A stretch of DNA of 11,120 nucleotides from contig JABGPX010000421.1 in NCBI GenBank assembly GCA_018644745.1, positions 1-11,120 on the forward strand. The letters run 5' to 3'. Shown here in pieces: positions 1 to 7,030 of this stretch (positions within the stretch are counted from its first letter, which is position 1; every line of letters begins with the position of its first letter). Position numbers and translations under genes: made by a program. The notes beneath the pieces are model-generated. The model worked only from the letters and a program-made list of their open reading frames with translations, did no database searches and had not been told where the DNA came from. This stretch comes from Spirochaetales bacterium. GTDB lineage: Bacteria; Spirochaetota; Spirochaetia; ARS1246.

Positions 1-620
1 ATCAGCCAAGCGGTACCTGCAATGAGATCTTCAGCCAGGTCATCGAGAACAACCTTTGTTTCTGGAAGTAGTGATGCCTGGTTCGGTCGGAAATATACTA
101 TTTCCTTGACAGTGATTACTGCTTCCTCAGACACCTCAGACACCTCAGCCGCCGCGGGAACGGCGGCTGCCGGTTTCTCCTGCCTTTGTTCTGAGCTGGG
201 CACTTGCGCCGCAGATTCACTATCCAATGTCTTTCCGGGAATAGAAAATAACAGCAGCAGTAAGGCTGCCGCTGCCATACCTATGGGGATGAGAGGCCAA
301 AGCGCGGCCTTTTTTCTACCCACGGACAATTGCATCGTTTTGTCGTGGATTTTATTACCATTGAGGAAGAATTCCAGGTGCAGAGTCCCCGCGTTGTATG
401 CTCCTGAGACATCTATCTCGGGTTTTTCTTGGGTAAGTGAATCTATCTCGAGGGTATACAACCTCTCTCTTTTCTTGCCCTCAGTTCTATAGATCTCTAT
501 ATGCGCCTGATCCTGGCCCTTTTCTATGGTTGTGAGGGGAAGGCGGCCGACGGCATGTTCTGTAATCTGAATAAGAGGTTGAAGAGATTGGTTGTCGACT
601 ACGACGCAGATAGAAGCCAT
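1..620 (-). CDS. Membrane-anchored OmpA-like domain protein, C-terminus cut by window edge
   Basis: The minus strand reads open from the ATG at 620-618 to the window edge, giving 206 residues without the C-terminus. In-frame TAA lies directly upstream of this ATG, so the start cannot be extended; a GGAG-type ribosome site sits about 14 nt upstream. Residues 1-100 look like a soluble beta-rich domain with no signal peptide. GRKK (101-104) precedes one hydrophobic segment (about 106-127), which puts the N-terminus in the cytoplasm by the positive-inside rule. An Ala/Pro/Glu-rich linker (about 132-167) follows, containing a short EVSEVSEE repeat. From residue 168, ITVKEIVYFRPNQASLLPET and the following VVLDDLAEDL match the first strand and helix of OmpA-like domains, which usually bind peptidoglycan in the periplasm. 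The likely role is an envelope anchor (inference). I do not recognise the N-terminal domain. The identification rests on the start of the OmpA fold only. Confidence 0.75.
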   Translation of the reverse strand, partial: MASICVVVDNQSLQPLIQITEHAVGRLPLTTIEKGQDQAHIEIYRTEGKKRERLYTLEIDSLTQEKPEIDVSGAYNAGTLHLEFFLNGNKIHDKTMQLSVGRKKAALWPLIPIGMAAAALLLLLFSIPGKTLDSESAAQVPSSEQRQEKPAAAVPAAAEVSEVSEEAVITVKEIVYFRPNQASLLPETKVVLDDLAEDLIAGTAWL

Positions 621-760
621 TTATGAGAAATTGTACTCCAAAATACGCCGAATTGTAATTAGGTGTGTAGTGGGCCGAACCTTGGCGGTAGAAGTTTGTT
701 CTGTAACTCGCACGTCCGAATATTGTATATTGATAAAAGGATAAAAGGATCAAGAATATT
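621..760. promoter_or_regulatory. Divergent intergenic region with candidate promoters
   Basis: This 140-bp spacer separates two genes transcribed away from each other, so it should contain at least two promoters. For the minus-strand OmpA-like gene the best -10 candidate is TACAAT (complement of 652-657), with only a poor -35 (TTCGGC, complement of 674-679, 16-bp spacing). For the plus-strand phosphoesterase gene, TATATT at 726-731 could be a -10, but I see no convincing -35. The right half (721-760) is strongly AT-rich. I saw no clear operator palindrome or riboswitch-like structure. The box assignments are weak; the region's promoter role follows mainly from gene orientation. Confidence 0.35.
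745..750 (+). promoter_or_regulatory. Ribosome binding site supporting GTG start
   Basis: AAGGAT lies 10 nt before the GTG at 761 and supports that non-ATG codon as the start of the phosphoesterase gene. Confidence 0.5.
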
Positions 761-1855
761 GTGACACGAAATCGTAGAAAGGCACATCGGCGGGATGACA
801 GCATTACACGATCTCTCTCATCCCTTTTTGATGGAGCCGTACGTCTGGATCCGGCGGATCATCCGCGAATTGTAATATTGAGCGATTTGCATATCGGTAA
901 TCGGGGGAGGGGGGATGATTTTCTGAAAAACGCCGACCTCTGTATCGCCGCATTAAAAGACTTTTATCTTCCGCAGGGATATACCCTCATTTTGAATGGC
1001 GACATCGAGGAATTACATCGGTACACTTTGAAGGAGGTCACAACCGCCTGGCCTGAAATATATGAGATATTTGGTTCCTTCGGAGCCGCAGGAAAGCTGT
1101 ACAAGACGATTGGCAATCATGACATCCTCCTGCCCCTTCACCGGGATTATAATTTGCTATCCTATATGTGCGAATCTCTTCGCATTGAGTTTGGCGAAGA
1201 TACTCTTTTTGTATTTCACGGCCATCAGGCGTCGAAGTTTCAGGCTCGTTTCAATATGATGGCCGGTATACTTTTGCGTCTTGTGGCCCGCCCACTGGGT
1301 ATCAAAAGCTACTCGGTTTCCGCAGATAAGAAAAAGCAATTCCGCGTAGAGCAGCGGGCATATGACTTCTCATCCCGCAGGCGTATCGCGTCAATTGTCG
1401 GCCACACCCATCGGCCCTTATTCGAATCAATGTCAAAGTCAGACGCGCTCAGGTATAAAATCGAAGGATTCAGTCGGGAGTATGCGGCAGCCGATATTGA
1501 AAAACGCGGCCCGTTAGGCGCGAAAATTCTTGAGCTGAAGGCGGAACTGGATGCCCGGTATGAGAACGGTGAGCCGGGGCGGCGTCATCCTGGAATTTAT
1601 AATTCGAAGATACTGGTCCCGTCTCTCTTCAACTCGGGCTGCGGTATAGGGAAGAGAGGAATTACGGGGATCGAGATAGGCGATGGGACAATATCGTTGG
1701 TTCACTGGTTCGACAGGCAGCGGGGTTCCCATCATTTGACCGACGGGAGTGCCGCAGTTAAACATCTTGATGGAACCGATTATTACCGCGTAACCCTGGA
1801 TAAGGAATTGCTGTCTTATATTTGCACCCGAATTCGGCTACTCTCAGATGGCTAA
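761..1855 (+). CDS. Calcineurin-like metallophosphoesterase
   Basis: This 364-residue protein begins at a GTG codon. It has the full set of dimetal-site motifs of calcineurin-like phosphoesterases in order: SDLH (41-44), NGDIEE (79-84), GNHD (118-121), HGH (153-155) and GHTH (214-217). The metal ligands are therefore intact and the enzyme should be an active hydrolase of a phosphoester bond. There is no signal peptide or membrane segment, and the N-terminus is very basic, so it is probably cytoplasmic. Between GHTH and a conserved-looking C-terminal strand region (about 288-315) lies a charged helical stretch (about 225-270) that may form a lid or substrate domain. The substrate cannot be deduced: the family includes nucleotidases, phosphodiesterases and lipid-A precursor hydrolases. 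The stop codon lies inside the next gene, an 8-bp overlap, which suggests translational coupling with the acetyltransferase. Confidence 0.88.
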   Translation: MTRNRRKAHRRDDSITRSLSSLFDGAVRLDPADHPRIVILSDLHIGNRGRGDDFLKNADLCIAALKDFYLPQGYTLILNGDIEELHRYTLKEVTTAWPEIYEIFGSFGAAGKLYKTIGNHDILLPLHRDYNLLSYMCESLRIEFGEDTLFVFHGHQASKFQARFNMMAGILLRLVARPLGIKSYSVSADKKKQFRVEQRAYDFSSRRRIASIVGHTHRPLFESMSKSDALRYKIEGFSREYAAADIEKRGPLGAKILELKAELDARYENGEPGRRHPGIYNSKILVPSLFNSGCGIGKRGITGIEIGDGTISLVHWFDRQRGSHHLTDGSAAVKHLDGTDYYRVTLDKELLSYICTRIRLLSDG

Positions 1856-2765
1856 GCGGTTAGCGGATATTTATTTTCGCAGAATGACTTTGCTCGATAT
1901 TTCTGGTGCCAGGCGGCTGCAGCATCTGGAACACTGGAACCAAAATGTAAACGATTGGGAGCTATTTCTTTCAGCCAACCCGGATGGATGTTTTGTCGCG
2001 GCGGCCCCCGAACAGAACAGTGAGACTATTGTGGGGACCATTACCTCCATTCGATACGGCACACAAATCTGCTGGATTAGTATGCTTTTAGTTGACCCAG
2101 GCTGGCGCGGCCTCGGGATTGGAAAGAGTCTGATGGAGTTAGCAATAGATGCCAATGTCGAGATCTGCGACTGTCTGTGCCTGGATGCAACGCCTGCCGG
2201 TGAACCAATTTATCAAAAGCTTGGTTTTCGTGCCGGGCTTCACCTGGAACGCTGGTTTGCTACGGCTGTTACCACGACGGCTGTTACCACGACGGCTGTT
2301 ACCACGACGGCTGTTACCACGGACGGCGCGGCGGTGGAATGCGATGCTCTTGATGTCCGGGATCTGTCAACGATACTTCATTTGGATAAAGAAGCTTTCG
2401 GCGCTGATCGTTCGCCGGTCCTTACGCATCTGATACGAGAAAGCCCGGAAAGCGCGTGGGGATGCGGAAAGGGCAGCAGCCTTGACGGATATATACTCGG
2501 TCGAACGGGAGATCGGTTTCATCATCTGGGCCCGCTTGTAGCTCGCAATACTCACGACGCCTGTTATTTACTCACCTGCGCGCTGCCTTCTGCCGCCGGC
2601 AAATCGGTTATAATTGATATTGTAAGCAGCCGGACAGAATTTATGCGATGGATCGAAGCTAAGGGATTCGTTTTACAGAGGCCGTTCACCCGAATGACGC
2701 GGGGCAGGGTTCCGGGCGATCAAATCGAACTGATAACCGCAATAGCCGGCCCCGAATACGGCTGA
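1848..2765 (+). CDS. GNAT-family N-acetyltransferase, two-domain
   Basis: This 305-residue protein starts at an ATG 8 bp inside the preceding phosphoesterase gene. The N-terminal half (about 8-135) is a GNAT domain: strand-rich VGTITSIRY and WISMLLVDPGWRGLGIGKSL carry the acetyl-CoA pyrophosphate-binding loop R-G-L-G-I-G (87-92), and IYQKLGF (121-127) is the usual late GNAT motif. Residues 139-158 form an unusual linker of four TAVTT units (see the repeat entry). The C-terminal part (about 165-295) has weaker sequence character and ends with a segment resembling a second degenerate GNAT fold (FMRWIEAKGFVLQRPFTRM), as in YitH-like GNAT proteins that carry an extra C-terminal acetyltransferase-like domain. 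The acceptor substrate is unknown. Coupling to the phosphoesterase gene suggests joint expression and perhaps a shared substrate class, but this is inference. Confidence 0.85.
   Translation: MAKRLADIYFRRMTLLDISGARRLQHLEHWNQNVNDWELFLSANPDGCFVAAAPEQNSETIVGTITSIRYGTQICWISMLLVDPGWRGLGIGKSLMELAIDANVEICDCLCLDATPAGEPIYQKLGFRAGLHLERWFATAVTTTAVTTTAVTTTAVTTDGAAVECDALDVRDLSTILHLDKEAFGADRSPVLTHLIRESPESAWGCGKGSSLDGYILGRTGDRFHHLGPLVARNTHDACYLLTCALPSAAGKSVIIDIVSSRTEFMRWIEAKGFVLQRPFTRMTRGRVPGDQIELITAIAGPEYG
2262..2321 (+). repeat. Four exact tandem copies of a 15-bp unit inside the GNAT gene
   Basis: The unit ACGGCTGTTACCACG occurs four times head to tail with no mismatch, at 2262-2276, 2277-2291, 2292-2306 and 2307-2321. 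It is in frame, each copy encoding TAVTT, and lies between the N-terminal GNAT domain and the C-terminal domain. Because 15 is a multiple of three, gain or loss of copies would change linker length without breaking the frame. Perfect identity, including third codon positions, points to recent expansion or ongoing slippage. Confidence 0.97.
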
Positions 2766-2784
2766 CCTGCGGCAGATATTGAAG

Positions 2785-3348
2785 TTACAGTTTGCGCGCA
2801 AGTACATAGAATGAATCATCGTCCTCGAATTCCTTGTACCGCTTTACTTCAAGAATATTAAAACCGTCACCGATGGTCTTTACCAGGTCACTTTCAGTGT
2901 AATATACAAAACGCAGGCCTTCGATTTCTTCTTCGGTGTCGCCATACCAGAATGAGTGCATCACTATTCCGCGATCGGTGAGAAGCTTTCGCTGCCGCTG
3001 AAAAGAGCGGTGGAGGTCCGGCTTTGCCAGATGATGGAGAACTTTGTTTGAGTAAATGCAATCAAAGGTCAACTCGATATCTATTGAAACCGCGTCGAGT
3101 TTATGCACAGCCGCCGCGGGATGTGATTGCTTGTAGAGCTTTATAAAAACCTCCGACAGGTCCGAACCGGTTGCCTGGTACTTCTTGGCAAGAATATCGA
3201 GATCCGTGCCCGGCCCCATGCCTAATTCCAGCACCGCGGAACCGGCGGGAAGATGCTGCTCGAGAAGGGCTATCAGTTCTTTGCCGTCATATCCCTCTGC
3301 CATCTTGATGTATTTGTCAACATTTTTTCTGTCATCAAAAAAATCCAT
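2785..3348 (-). CDS. Class I SAM-dependent methyltransferase
   Basis: This 187-residue protein has a typical small Rossmann-type methyltransferase core. Motif I is VLELGMGPGTD, giving the glycine-rich SAM loop; GSDLS after the second strand supplies the acidic residue for the ribose of SAM; FDCIYSNKVLHHL is the motif IV/post-motif region; and GIVMHSFWYGDTE is the later strand. I chose the ATG at 3348-3346 because AGGAG lies 5 nt upstream. An in-frame start at 3411 would add 21 residues with no ribosome site and would consume most of the divergent spacer. The acceptor is unknown: no extra substrate domain is visible, and the closest general type is the Methyltransf_11/25-like group acting on small molecules. 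It converges on the GNAT gene (19 bp between stops) and diverges from pyrFE. Confidence 0.85.
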   Translation of the reverse strand: MDFFDDRKNVDKYIKMAEGYDGKELIALLEQHLPAGSAVLELGMGPGTDLDILAKKYQATGSDLSEVFIKLYKQSHPAAAVHKLDAVSIDIELTFDCIYSNKVLHHLAKPDLHRSFQRQRKLLTDRGIVMHSFWYGDTEEEIEGLRFVYYTESDLVKTIGDGFNILEVKRYKEFEDDDSFYVLARKL

Positions 3349-3353
3349 GTTCT

Positions 3354-3358
3354 CTCCT
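3354..3358 (-). promoter_or_regulatory. Ribosome binding site deciding the methyltransferase start
   Basis: The minus strand reads AGGAG here, 5 nt before the ATG at 3348. It favours the short 187-residue form over the 208-residue alternative starting at 3411. Confidence 0.65.
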
Positions 3359-3443
3359 GTTCCTATGACAATATTGATTAAAGCGTTCGTTTCGGCCACT
3401 ATTAGACACAATATAGTTAACTTTCACTTGCATAGGATATATC
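3359..3443. promoter_or_regulatory. Divergent spacer upstream of methyltransferase and pyrFE
   Basis: This AT-rich spacer lies between divergently transcribed genes and must carry the pyrFE promoter. TATAGT at 3412-3417 is a possible -10, with only a weak -35 (TTTCGG, 3390-3395, 16 bp away). TTGATT at 3374-3379 with TATTAG at 3400-3405 is an alternative with an over-long 20-bp spacer. A perfect 8-bp palindrome, AGTTAACT, sits at 3415-3422 on top of the candidate -10. TAGGAT at 3433-3438 is the probable pyrFE ribosome site. I saw no leader hairpin of the pyrimidine-attenuation type. Confidence 0.3.
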
Positions 3444-4874
3444 ATGTCATTTTTTCTACGACTTTCAACATCATGCCGCAGAAAGAAAAGCCTGCTTTGC
3501 GTCGGCCTGGATCCGCGGGTGGGCGAAGATGAGGATCCTGCTGTCGCCATTATCGAGCAGAATACTAGAATAATAGAAGCGACTCTTCCCTACGCCGCGG
3601 CGTATAAGCCAAACATCGCCTTTTATGAATGCCACGGTCCGGCAGGACTGGAAGCCCTTTCCGCGACCCTTAAAAAAATACCTGATGATGTTCCGGTAAT
3701 CATCGATGCGAAGAGAAATGATATCGGTTCTACAGCTAAGGCCTATGCGACGGGTATTTTTGAATATTTCAATGCCGACGCGGTAACCCTGAACGCCTAT
3801 TTGGGCCGCGATTCAATCGAACCCTTTGCTCAATATGGTGATCGTGGAATGTTTCTTCTCTGCCGTACTTCCAATGCCGGCGGTGCGGATTTTCAGGAAC
3901 TAGAAGTCAATACCGGAGATGCTCCGAAGCAGCTATTTCTCGCCGTTGCCGAGGCGGCGGTTTTATGGTCGCGAAATATAGGCCTGGTCGTCGGGGGGAA
4001 TGACCCGTCGTCTCTTGCGGCAGTACGGAAAGCATTGCCCGAAGTGTGGATCCTTGCACCGGGAATCGGCGCGCAGGGCGGAAGCGTGGAAGAGGCAATT
4101 ACCGCGGGTATGCGGGATGACGGCTTAGGGATACTTTCCAATGTGAGCAGATCAATCGCCGATGCGGAGGATCCCGCCGTAGCCGCCCGGGTGTTTCGTG
4201 ATGATTTGAACAATGCCAGGGACGCCGAGTTGAAGCGTCGCGCGGCGTCTGACGACAGGGGATCCGGATTTGAAGTAGATCCTCTCAGATCCTCGGTTAT
4301 GGCCGGTTTGGTGGACTCAGGATGTTTCAAGCTTGGAGAGTTTATACTCAAGTCGGGCCAGACCTCACCGTTTTATGTCGATTTGAGAAGGATTGGCTCG
4401 AACCCGGCGCTGCTCGCGAATGTGGCCAAAGCATACGCGAAGCTGCTGACTGGAATCGAGTATGATCGCATCGCAGGCATACCGGTGGCAGGCTTACCCC
4501 TTGCGACGGCTCTTGCATTGGAGGTGCGTAAGCCGCTGATCATTCCGCGAATGGAGAAAAAAGATCACGGCACCGGCAATAAAATAGAGGGAGAATGGAA
4601 TCCCGGAGAAAAAGTACTGCTTTTAGATGATCTTATAACCACTGGAGGAGCCAAACTCGAGGCAGCTGAGCTTCTGCGCAATGAGGGGCTGATTGTGGAG
4701 GATCTGGTCGTATTGCTCGAGCGCGGTACCTCAGGACGGGTCGATATGGAAAAAGCCGGTATAACTCTCCACTCATACGCTCATGTCGAGGAGCTATTCG
4801 AGACCTGCGAGAAGCGCGGGCTGCTGGATGATGTAAAACGCGGAAAGCTGAAAGATTTTGTTCGGGAGTCATAG
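3444..4874 (+). CDS. pyrFE: Bifunctional orotidine-5'-phosphate decarboxylase / orotate phosphoribosyltransferase
   Basis: This 476-residue fusion carries out the last two steps of de novo UMP synthesis: orotate plus PRPP gives OMP, which is decarboxylated to UMP. Residues 1 to about 265 are a subfamily-2 OMP decarboxylase: LLCVGLDPR near the N-terminus, the catalytic Lys/Asp array in IIDAKRNDIGST (86-97, with DAKRND at 88-93), and the phosphate-binding region APGIGAQGG (205-213) followed by NVSRSI. After a short charged linker (about 260-280), residues 285-476 are an orotate phosphoribosyltransferase: FILKSGQTSPFYVDLR, the flexible catalytic loop EKKDHGTGNKIEG (371-383), and the PRPP-binding motif VLLLDDLITTGG (391-402). 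All key residues are present in both halves. The PyrF-then-PyrE order is the reverse of animal and plant UMP synthase. A channel gene follows after 9 bp. Confidence 0.96.
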   Translation: MSFFLRLSTSCRRKKSLLCVGLDPRVGEDEDPAVAIIEQNTRIIEATLPYAAAYKPNIAFYECHGPAGLEALSATLKKIPDDVPVIIDAKRNDIGSTAKAYATGIFEYFNADAVTLNAYLGRDSIEPFAQYGDRGMFLLCRTSNAGGADFQELEVNTGDAPKQLFLAVAEAAVLWSRNIGLVVGGNDPSSLAAVRKALPEVWILAPGIGAQGGSVEEAITAGMRDDGLGILSNVSRSIADAEDPAVAARVFRDDLNNARDAELKRRAASDDRGSGFEVDPLRSSVMAGLVDSGCFKLGEFILKSGQTSPFYVDLRRIGSNPALLANVAKAYAKLLTGIEYDRIAGIPVAGLPLATALALEVRKPLIIPRMEKKDHGTGNKIEGEWNPGEKVLLLDDLITTGGAKLEAAELLRNEGLIVEDLVVLLERGTSGRVDMEKAGITLHSYAHVEELFETCEKRGLLDDVKRGKLKDFVRES

Positions 4875-4883
4875 GACGCAGTT

Positions 4884-6047
4884 ATGGAATTTATAGGTTC
4901 GGTTATCGATTTTCTCTCGGCAAGTATAATTTTGGGATCTCTCGAATTGCCTTTCAGCTGGCTTAGGCTCGCAGGTGCCGTGCTGCTGCTCGGCGTTTTC
5001 TTTGTCGTATACCGCCTCCTTCTTCTGGCAACAAGAAAAATCCTGGGGAGAACAAAAGCCAGCGAAAAAGTACAGAAGAATGTAATCCGCTGGGTAAGAA
5101 TAGGTCTTCGAGTTCTTTATCTCGTCGGGTTCTTCAGCCTGGTAGGATGGCTGTTCGGCGCGAGGATGCTCGAATATCTCGGAAGATTTTTCAGTGTACT
5201 CGGTGAACCGTTGATTAGTTCCGGTTCAACGAGCATTTCATTTTTTACTTTGCTGCTTACCGTTCCGGTTTTCTACCTTGCGTCATGGGCCGGGAAAATG
5301 AGCAGGAGTTTTCTCGACAGATCTATTCTTGATCGGGTAGGTCTGGATGAATCACGGAAATTCTCAATATCGAGCCTCGTTCGATATGGTGTCATGGTTG
5401 TCGTCGTACTCATCGGTCTTTCGGTTATCGGAATTGATCTTTCCGCGTTGGCGGTTCTCTTCGGTGTTCTTGGGCTTGGTATTGGCTTTGGTCTCCAAAA
5501 TACTGTCAGTAATTTCTTCTCTGGTTTGGTGATTATTCTTACCCGGCCAATTAAAGAAGGTGATCGGATACTCGTAAATAATTACGACGCCACGGTCGTT
5601 CATATCCGGCTGCTCTCAACCGTTATCAATACGGTTACCGAGGAAACAATCATAATACCGAACTCACTGCTGGTGAATAACACGGTTCACAACTATTCAT
5701 ACGACTCTAGACGGATCTATCTGCAAAATACGGTATCTGTAGCTTACGATTCCGATCTGGAACAGGTAATTGCGGTACTCGATGGGGTGGGCCGGGACAA
5801 TCCTTTTGGGGTAGGTGACCGAGAACCCACCGTGAGAGTAGTTTCTTTTGACGATTCGGGTATCGCGATGAATCTCCTTACCCTCATCAGGGATGTAAGT
5901 GATAAGTTCAAAGCTCATTCCTGGGCAAATCTTGAAATTTGGCGTCGGTTCAAAGCCGAAGGTATTTCGATTCCCTTTCCCCAGGTGGATCTGCACGTGA
6001 AAGGCAATCAGAACTTGATAGTAAATCAGGAACCCAAAGACGAGTAA
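4884..6047 (+). CDS. MscS-family mechanosensitive ion channel
   Basis: This 387-residue inner-membrane protein should open under membrane tension and release solutes on osmotic downshock. Hydrophobic segments lie at about 26-50, 70-92, 117-138 and 163-184, followed by the pore helix (about 185-220), which is rich in Gly and Ala (LFGVLGLGIGFGLQNTVSNF) and is the family signature. The beta domain follows with RPIKEGDRILV and the hallmark IIIPNSLLVNN (255-265), then the alpha-beta cytoplasmic domain (about 275-370) ending in ISIPFPQVDLHV. It has more membrane helices than the three of E. coli MscS, which is common among larger family members. The gene begins 9 bp after the pyrFE stop, and AGGA overlapping that stop can serve as its ribosome site, so it is probably co-transcribed with pyrFE. 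No functional link to pyrimidine synthesis is evident. Confidence 0.94.
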   Translation: MEFIGSVIDFLSASIILGSLELPFSWLRLAGAVLLLGVFFVVYRLLLLATRKILGRTKASEKVQKNVIRWVRIGLRVLYLVGFFSLVGWLFGARMLEYLGRFFSVLGEPLISSGSTSISFFTLLLTVPVFYLASWAGKMSRSFLDRSILDRVGLDESRKFSISSLVRYGVMVVVVLIGLSVIGIDLSALAVLFGVLGLGIGFGLQNTVSNFFSGLVIILTRPIKEGDRILVNNYDATVVHIRLLSTVINTVTEETIIIPNSLLVNNTVHNYSYDSRRIYLQNTVSVAYDSDLEQVIAVLDGVGRDNPFGVGDREPTVRVVSFDDSGIAMNLLTLIRDVSDKFKAHSWANLEIWRRFKAEGISIPFPQVDLHVKGNQNLIVNQEPKDE

Positions 6048-6049
6048 TC

Positions 6050-6079
6050 GTAGGGCTATCTATTTTCGATGTGCCCTAT
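6050..6079. terminator. Possible hairpin terminator between convergent genes
   Basis: TAGGGC (6051-6056) and GCCCTA (6073-6078) can pair, with a further ATC/GAT pairing inside (6058-6060 with 6068-6070) closing a TATTTTC loop. The element lies between the stop of the channel gene and that of the kinase gene, the position expected for a bidirectional terminator. There is no T-tract on either side and the stem is short, so function is uncertain. The kinase stop codon is part of one arm. Confidence 0.35.
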
Positions 6080-7011
6080 ATCGCGTCGGATTGATGAGCG
6101 AGGAAGTTATCGGTATCTATCCGGTTCGGCAACGACGGCTGTGCGCCGAGTTTGGTAACCGCCAGCGACCCCGCGGCATTTCCAAATCGTATGGCCTGCT
6201 TTATGTCTCCGGTTTCTAGGTAGCGTAAGCTCATGCCGGCGGTAAACGCATCACCCGCCGCAGTCGTATCAACCACTTCAACTTCATACGTTTCAAAATG
6301 GGTAAACTCATCGTTGGTCAGACAGAGCGCACCCCGCTTTCCGAGTTTAGTCACTATGTGCCGGGCATCCGATGCGTTCTTGAGGGCCAGCGCCGCCGCT
6401 TTTATATTTGCATCGGTATCGCAGGGAATCCCCGTGAGAGCTTCGCTTTCGGTCTCGTTTGGGGACAAGATTTCTAATGTGCCGAGAGTTTTTAGGTCGA
6501 CGGCTCTTGCGGGTCCGGCATCGACAATAATCGGTATGTCTCTTTTATGTGCTTGCCGGCATACTTCGGTAAGGATGATATCCGGTACTTCGAAGTTCAT
6601 CATCACTGCATCGTACGTATGCTCAAACACGGGCTCAAGGTCTGAGGGATCTATACGCATATTTGCTCCGGCGTATACCATTATCCTATTCTGTCCATTT
6701 GGTTCGAGGATGATAACCGCGAGACCTGTCGGCGAATCCGGATCTGAAACTATCATGTGAGTCGAAATCCCCTGGTTTTCGAGGTTTTCTTTCACCAGCC
6801 TGCCGTGATCATCATTCCCGACTCTGCCCGCAAAAGTCACATCCGCACCGAGTTTAGACGCCGCGGCTGCTTGATTTGCGCCTTTGCCTCCGGGAATATA
6901 ACGGTATTCCTCACCAAAATAACTCTCTCCGGGAGCGGGAATCCGGTCGGCGCGGAGAACGAGATCCATATTTATACTTCCTACAACGAGTATAACTGGC
7001 TGATTTTTCAT
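6076..7011 (-). CDS. rbsK: Ribokinase-family (PfkB) carbohydrate kinase
   Basis: This 311-residue protein matches ribokinase in length and motifs. VVGSINMDLV (9-18) holds the sugar-binding Asn/Asp, PGGKGANQAAAASKLG (40-55) is PfkB signature 1, NFEVP (139-143) holds the Glu seen in the ribokinase sugar site, LSPNETE (182-188) is the phosphate/Mg region, and DTTAAGDAFTAG (248-259) is signature 2 with catalytic base D254. It transfers phosphate from ATP to a sugar hydroxyl in the cytoplasm. GGAG 8 nt before the ATG supports the start. It is the last gene of the minus-strand sugar operon, 19 bp after the repressor gene. Ribokinase motifs are strong, but neighbours (an allulose-type epimerase and two polyol dehydrogenases) suggest that the true substrate may be another pentose, ketohexose or related sugar. 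No ribose transporter gene lies in the window. Confidence 0.9.
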   Translation of the reverse strand: MKNQPVILVVGSINMDLVLRADRIPAPGESYFGEEYRYIPGGKGANQAAAASKLGADVTFAGRVGNDDHGRLVKENLENQGISTHMIVSDPDSPTGLAVIILEPNGQNRIMVYAGANMRIDPSDLEPVFEHTYDAVMMNFEVPDIILTEVCRQAHKRDIPIIVDAGPARAVDLKTLGTLEILSPNETESEALTGIPCDTDANIKAAALALKNASDARHIVTKLGKRGALCLTNDEFTHFETYEVEVVDTTAAGDAFTAGMSLRYLETGDIKQAIRFGNAAGSLAVTKLGAQPSLPNRIDTDNFLAHQSDAI

Positions 7012-7030
7012 CGATTTCTCTCCGGTGCTG

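Noticed and set aside
22..492. Plus-strand open frame of 156 codons at the left edge
   Set aside because: It is a shadow of the minus-strand gene, whose translation has a clear membrane segment and an OmpA-like motif; the plus-strand product is Ser/Ala-rich with no recognisable feature.
487..804. Minus-strand open frame of 105 codons between the first two genes
   Set aside because: It overlaps both the 5' end of the OmpA-like gene in another frame and the start of the phosphoesterase; its product has no domain character, and no good ribosome site was seen.
2262..2321. The 15-bp repeats as a CRISPR array or integration site
   Set aside because: The units are head to tail without spacers and lie within a coding frame, so they are a coding tandem repeat.
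2766..2784. Terminator between the convergent GNAT and methyltransferase genes
   Set aside because: The 19-bp gap holds only a trivial CTG/CAG pairing and no T-tract.
3349..3411. N-terminal extension of the methyltransferase by 21 residues
   Set aside because: The extension lacks a ribosome site and family similarity, whereas AGGAG lies just before the ATG at 3348.
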